A stretch of DNA of 8,611 nucleotides from CAYGWP01 sp964353455 (GTDB taxonomy: Bacteria; Planctomycetota; Phycisphaerae; FEN-1346): contig CAYGWP010000536.1 of assembly GCA_964353455.1 (NCBI GenBank), positions 1-8,611 of the forward strand. The letters are read 5' to 3'. Below, piece by piece: positions 5,475-8,611 of this stretch. The notes under the pieces were generated by a model. It saw nothing but the letters and a program-made list of their open reading frames with translations. It was not told the DNA's origin and made no database searches. The position numbers were made by a program, and so were the translations under genes. Positions within the stretch are counted from its first letter, which is position 1. The number at the start of each line of letters is the position of its first letter.

Positions 5475-7729
5475 CCGTGAACACCTATCTCGTTGCCGTC
5501 CTGCTGGTGCTGCTCATGGCGGGCATCTTCATCGGCGCGGCCGAAGCCGCTGGCCCTGGGGCGCCCGCCGCGCCCCAGCGCGGGCCGCTTGACCCGCGAG
5601 GGCGCATCCATATCCCCATCGGCATCCCCAACACGCTCGACACGCTAAAGACGTTTGTCGAGGCCGAGGGCTGCTTCTCGCCCGGCTTCGCCACCTACGG
5701 CATCTATTTCTGGGTATATGATCCTCAGCAGAATAAGTTGATCGCCCCGACGCAGGACGGCATCCCGACGAAGCACGGCCTCGCCCCCGGCGGCGCCCTC
5801 ATCCCGTGGAGCGAGTGGCAGGCGGGCGATGTGATTGTCCGGACCGAGGTCTGCCAAGTGCGGTGCCCATCCCCAGAGGGGGATGTCTTCGTCGTCGGCG
5901 CCCGGGCAATCCTGACGAACCGCGGCGATTCGCCCCGTCGCATTCTCGCCTTCGCGGCCCTCAGGCCGCTGGGGCCCGCGGGCGGGCCTGTCCCGGAACT
6001 TGCGGTCAGCGATGAAGGCGACGCCCTGCTGGCCGACGGCCATGCGGCCATCGTCGCGTGCGACAAGCCCGCCGCCGCGGGTGTCATCTCCACCGACACC
6101 GTCGGCGAGGCCGCGATGCAAGGTAAAACGCCGACCGAGAAGAAGGCCGCGTCAGCAGGCGGCGACTGCTCCGGCTCGCTACAGTTCGATGTCACCATTC
6201 CGCCGGCCGGGTCGCAGACCCTCGGCTTCATCTGCCCGGTCCTCCCCGGCCGCAGGGCCGTAGGCCACCAGTGGGACGGCAAGAGCGAGTGGGCGCAACT
6301 CGACCTCGCCACGCCGAATCCGACCGAGGGCGGCGTACTCCAGCCGGACCCCGGCCTCGCGTACTGGCGGCAACTCAAGGCCGATGCCCTCTTCGAGAAG
6401 GCGGCGGCGTACTGGCGCGACCTCGCGGGCGGCCTCAAGGTCCGCGTGCCCGATGGGCGGTGGCCGGAGGCGCTCGCGGCCATTCTCGGCCACGCCGCCA
6501 TGGCCATGAACGAGGGCGCCCCCGACGTCGCAGTCATCAATTATAATGTCTTTAACCGTGATGGCATCTATACGGCCAACATCCTCCAGAAGTCCGGCCG
6601 GTTCGACCTCGCCGAGCAGGCGATCGACTACTTTTTAGCCCACCCCTTTAACGGCCGCGCGTATCCCGAGGCCGACAACCCCGGCCAGGTCCTCTGGATC
6701 ATGGGCGAGCACTGGCTCTTCACGCGAGACAGGAAGTGGCTGGCCCGCGTGTATCCGGGCGTCCAGAAACTGGCGGCCATGATCCGCTACTGCCGCACCA
6801 CGGCCGGCCCGCACTGGGTCAGCATGAGCAGCCTCAAGTTCGGCGATGCCCTCAAGGCCGACGAGCGGCAGGAACTCAAACCCGGACGCTGCGACGGCTC
6901 GCACCCTGAGTACACCGAGGCGTTCGACGTGTCGGGCCTCTGGCGTGCGGCGCTCCTCGCGCAGGCGATGGAGAACGAAAAGGACACCTCCGACTGGGCC
7001 ATCCTGGCCGACTCGCTCCTTGCATCCTACGAGGCCCGCTTCGGCTCGAAACTTGCCGCAGGGTACGGCAGTTACTGCGTCCTCTGGCCCTGCCGGCTGG
7101 TTCCCGGCAGCGAAGGGTCGGCCTTCGAGCAGTTCCGCAGGACCGGCGCCCAGAAGCCGGGCGGCTGGCGGTACTTCCCCCTGGCGACGGCGCACCAGGG
7201 CCTCCTGGCCGCGAATCGCGAGGCCGGATACGCAACGCTTGCCGCGCACCTCGACCACGAGCAGATGCGCGGCTGGTACGCCTTCGACGAGGGCGGCAAG
7301 AGCGGCCCCGGCGGATGGAGCCACGCTCGAACCACGTGGAACCCGTCGGTCGCCATGCCGCACGGATGGGCGAACGCCGAACTCTGGCTCCTCATGCGCG
7401 ACTGCCTGCTCTACGAAGACGGCGACCGGCTGGTCCTCCTGGCGGGCGTGCCGCCGGAGTGGCTCACGGACCGCAAGGGCCTGGCTGTCGAAGGGATGCC
7501 CACCTACTTCGGCACATGCTCGTATGAATATGTGCGCGTGGAAGGCGGGGCGGCGCTGAAACTCACGGGCGCTGCCGCGCCGGCCGACGGGTTCGCCCTG
7601 CGTCTGCCGGGGGTGCTCAAGGCGAAGGTCAAGGTCGGCACGAAGGAGGCGAAGCGGCTGCCGGGCGGCGACTTCCAATTGCCGGCCGGGACAAAGCGGG
7701 CGGAGATCACTTTCACCGAGGCGAAGTAA
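5471..7729 (+). CDS. Secreted six-hairpin glycosidase-like protein
   Basis: This complete protein has 752 residues. Residues 1 to about 26 are a signal peptide (hydrophobic core YLVAVLLVLLMAGIFIGAAEA). Roughly 35-300 look like a beta-sandwich domain, 330-690 like an (alpha/alpha)6 barrel, and the last 60 residues like a small beta domain, as in several six-hairpin glycosidase families (GH15, GH78 and GH127 types share this architecture). Barrel markers are NYNVFNRDGIYTANIL (about 357-372), YPEADNPGQVLWIMGEHWL (398-416), HPEYTEAFDVSGLWRAALLA (478 onward) and MPHGWANAELWLLMRDCLLY (629 onward). Likely catalytic acids are among Glu400, Asp402, Glu413, Glu480 and Glu483, but I cannot assign them or a GH family. 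The ATG overlaps the upstream stop (ATGA), indicating translational coupling, with only a weak AAAGG 3 nt before it; GTG at 5477 is an alternative start. The upstream partner is an ADP-ribosylglycohydrolase-fold protein, so both probably act on the same extracytoplasmic substrate. The substrate is unknown. Confidence 0.75.
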   Translation: MTVNTYLVAVLLVLLMAGIFIGAAEAAGPGAPAAPQRGPLDPRGRIHIPIGIPNTLDTLKTFVEAEGCFSPGFATYGIYFWVYDPQQNKLIAPTQDGIPTKHGLAPGGALIPWSEWQAGDVIVRTEVCQVRCPSPEGDVFVVGARAILTNRGDSPRRILAFAALRPLGPAGGPVPELAVSDEGDALLADGHAAIVACDKPAAAGVISTDTVGEAAMQGKTPTEKKAASAGGDCSGSLQFDVTIPPAGSQTLGFICPVLPGRRAVGHQWDGKSEWAQLDLATPNPTEGGVLQPDPGLAYWRQLKADALFEKAAAYWRDLAGGLKVRVPDGRWPEALAAILGHAAMAMNEGAPDVAVINYNVFNRDGIYTANILQKSGRFDLAEQAIDYFLAHPFNGRAYPEADNPGQVLWIMGEHWLFTRDRKWLARVYPGVQKLAAMIRYCRTTAGPHWVSMSSLKFGDALKADERQELKPGRCDGSHPEYTEAFDVSGLWRAALLAQAMENEKDTSDWAILADSLLASYEARFGSKLAAGYGSYCVLWPCRLVPGSEGSAFEQFRRTGAQKPGGWRYFPLATAHQGLLAANREAGYATLAAHLDHEQMRGWYAFDEGGKSGPGGWSHARTTWNPSVAMPHGWANAELWLLMRDCLLYEDGDRLVLLAGVPPEWLTDRKGLAVEGMPTYFGTCSYEYVRVEGGAALKLTGAAAPADGFALRLPGVLKAKVKVGTKEAKRLPGGDFQLPAGTKRAEITFTEAK

Positions 7730-7741
7730 CCCGGCGGGTGG

Positions 7742-7792
7742 CACGGCCACGCTTTGCCGTTGCCCGCCACAGGCGGGCAGGCTGTGGCCGTG
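7742..7792. repeat. Nested stem-loop after the glycosidase operon
   Basis: An outer perfect 9-bp stem, CACGGCCAC (7742-7750) with GTGGCCGTG (7784-7792), encloses an inner perfect 8-bp stem, TGCCCGCC (7761-7768), loop ACA, GGCGGGCA (7772-7779). It begins 12 nt after the stop of the six-hairpin gene. It has no T-tract, so it is not a classical terminator. It could be another interspersed palindrome, or a structure that stabilises or ends the operon mRNA. Confidence 0.65.
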
Positions 7793-7813
7793 GCTGCCGC
7801 CCAGCGAGAATAT

Positions 7814-7839
7814 TATGTAGGCCGGGGCGTGCCCCGGCT
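7814..7839 (+). repeat. GTAG-REP, left copy
   Basis: The tetranucleotide GTAG (7817-7820) heads a perfect 8-bp stem, GCCGGGGC, loop GT, GCCCCGGC (7821-7838). This is the classical REP layout recognised by RAYT enzymes. The family is unrelated in sequence to the ATTTAG palindromes. With 7860-7885 it forms a 26-bp inverted repeat with one mismatch and a 20-nt spacer (a BIME-like unit). Confidence 0.8.
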
Positions 7840-7859
7840 ATTCATGCTTCAGCCACAGA

Positions 7860-7885
7860 AGCCGGGGCGCGCCCCGGCCTACATA
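7860..7885 (-). repeat. GTAG-REP, right copy, overlapping the carboxypeptidase stop codon
   Basis: This is the inverted partner of 7814-7839: on the minus strand TATGTAG precedes GCCGGGGC, loop GC, GCCCCGGC. The TAG within its GTAG head (7881-7879) is the stop codon of the minus-strand carboxypeptidase gene, and the preceding ATG codon is also part of the repeat. Confidence 0.8.
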
Positions 7886-8610
7886 GATGCTCCCGCGGCA
7901 TTCCGGATAGCCGCCAGCAGCGCCCCGCGGTTCCGCTGCCAGCATGCCGCGCCGCTCGCGCCTCCAGGCAATTCGAGGGTGATGATGGGGATGCTCCGGT
8001 CCACACCGGCCCAGTTGCCGAGGCTGCCGGGTGTGGGATAACCGATATTCGCCCGGACCGGGTAATCGTTCCCGGCCGCCATCATGACGGCCACTTCCCT
8101 GGCGGGTCCATCGTAGTTGTTGCATGGCGCGCCGCGGCCGGCGCAGTGGATGGCGATGATCATGGCCGGTCGCAGGCCCTCGACGGCTCGCATGATGGCC
8201 CGGGTCTCCGGCTCGCTGGCCGGGCGTGGGCCGCCGTAATCGTGTCTGCCCTCGGCGGACGGCCGCCAGTTGTGGGCGGGGAAGTTGCGGTTCAGGTCAA
8301 CCCCGTTTGCGTTGGTCCGCCTGTGGGCGGCCATGCCGTCGGGGTTGACGGCCGCCAGGATTGCGACGGACCTCCCGCCCGCGGCGGCCTGGTCTTCCCG
8401 CAGAAGCGATGACAGGCAGCGGGCCATCTCGGCGCCCAGGGTCTCGTCTCCATGGACGCCGCCGAGGATCAGGACGGGCCTCGGCCCCGCCCCGAAGACC
8501 TCCAACGTCAGCGGCGCGCCGCCGACACTGCGGCCCAACTCGACCGCACGGACGGGCGGAACGACCGGCGAGGCAGGCCGGGCAGGCCAGACCGGCGGGG
8601 CGGGCGGGGC
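7879..8610 (-). CDS. M14 family zinc carboxypeptidase (MpaA-like), N-terminus cut by the window edge
   Basis: The gene reads leftwards; 243 codons plus a stop are visible. The frame stays open to the right edge, so the start lies outside. A TTG at 8538 could serve formally, but it cuts into conserved sequence (RAVELGRSVGG) and is unlikely. The visible N-terminus is a Pro/Ala-rich stretch of about 20 residues, suggesting a linker after a signal peptide or another domain. M14 features follow: GGVHGDE with zinc ligands His (8454-8452) and Glu (8445-8443), NANGVDLNRNFP with the substrate-binding Asn-Arg, AIHCAG with the third ligand His (8148-8146), and TLELPGG with the catalytic Glu (7974-7972). 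All expected catalytic residues are present, so it should be active. The family includes MpaA, which trims murein tripeptides, and D-glutamyl-meso-DAP peptidases; a cell-wall peptide substrate is inferred. It converges on the glycosidase operon, and its stop codon lies inside a GTAG-REP. Confidence 0.85.
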   Translation of the reverse strand, partial: APPAPPVWPARPASPVVPPVRAVELGRSVGGAPLTLEVFGAGPRPVLILGGVHGDETLGAEMARCLSSLLREDQAAAGGRSVAILAAVNPDGMAAHRRTNANGVDLNRNFPAHNWRPSAEGRHDYGGPRPASEPETRAIMRAVEGLRPAMIIAIHCAGRGAPCNNYDGPAREVAVMMAAGNDYPVRANIGYPTPGSLGNWAGVDRSIPIITLELPGGASGAACWQRNRGALLAAIRNAAGASM

Positions 8611-8611
8611 C

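Noticed and set aside
6635..7750. Long minus-strand open frame opposite the six-hairpin gene (371 codons)
   Set aside because: Antisense shadow of a gene with a signal peptide, motif-rich barrel and translational coupling. No domain is recognisable in the shadow.
7738..8412. Plus-strand open frame across the REPs and opposite the carboxypeptidase
   Set aside because: It reads through two palindromes and the antisense of all M14 catalytic motifs; the translation has no recognisable features.

Overview
The window is GC-rich DNA, most likely from a member of the Planctomycetota, perhaps an uncultured one. This is an inference from the mix of content: secreted carbohydrate-active proteins with cleavable signal peptides, a secreted ADP-ribosylglycohydrolase-fold protein, a small Y1 transposase whose N-terminus reads TTYGTWLRGDARGWV (a form I associate with planctomycete genomes), and GTAG-headed REP palindromes. 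No rRNA or marker gene is present to confirm it.

Layout from left to right. (1) 1-608, minus strand: the N-terminal 202 residues of a secreted GH5-like glycoside hydrolase, cut by the window edge. (2) 609-777: a divergent intergenic region with one candidate promoter on each strand. (3) 778-3414, plus strand: a complete P2A-type (SERCA-like) cation ATPase, probably starting at a TTG behind a strong Shine-Dalgarno. (4) 3416-4143: a REPtron-like module, in which a REP-associated tyrosine transposase (RAYT, 3500-3994) is bracketed by six copies of a G/C-rich palindrome headed by ATTTAG. (5) 4164-5474 and 5471-7729, plus strand: a translationally coupled pair (ATGA overlap) encoding a secreted ADP-ribosylglycohydrolase-fold protein and a large secreted six-hairpin glycosidase-like protein. 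(6) 7730-7885: a nested stem-loop followed by an inverted pair of a second, unrelated REP family (GTAG-headed). (7) 7879-8610, minus strand: an M14 zinc carboxypeptidase, open at its N-terminus to the right edge and converging on the glycosidase operon.

How it fits together. The carbohydrate genes (GH5-like, ADP-ribosylglycohydrolase-fold, six-hairpin) and the carboxypeptidase look like an extracytoplasmic glycan/peptide degradation neighbourhood. The ATPase looks like an independent housekeeping ion pump. The most interesting signal is the REP/RAYT module between the ATPase and the glycosidase operon. One palindrome supplies the last codons and the stop of the RAYT gene, one 40-bp unit is perfectly duplicated, and the last degenerate copy abuts the ribosome binding site of the next gene. 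At the other end of the operon a different REP family supplies the stop codon of the carboxypeptidase. No intergenic stretch exceeds 300 bases. I see no tRNA, rRNA, CRISPR array or classical rho-independent terminator.
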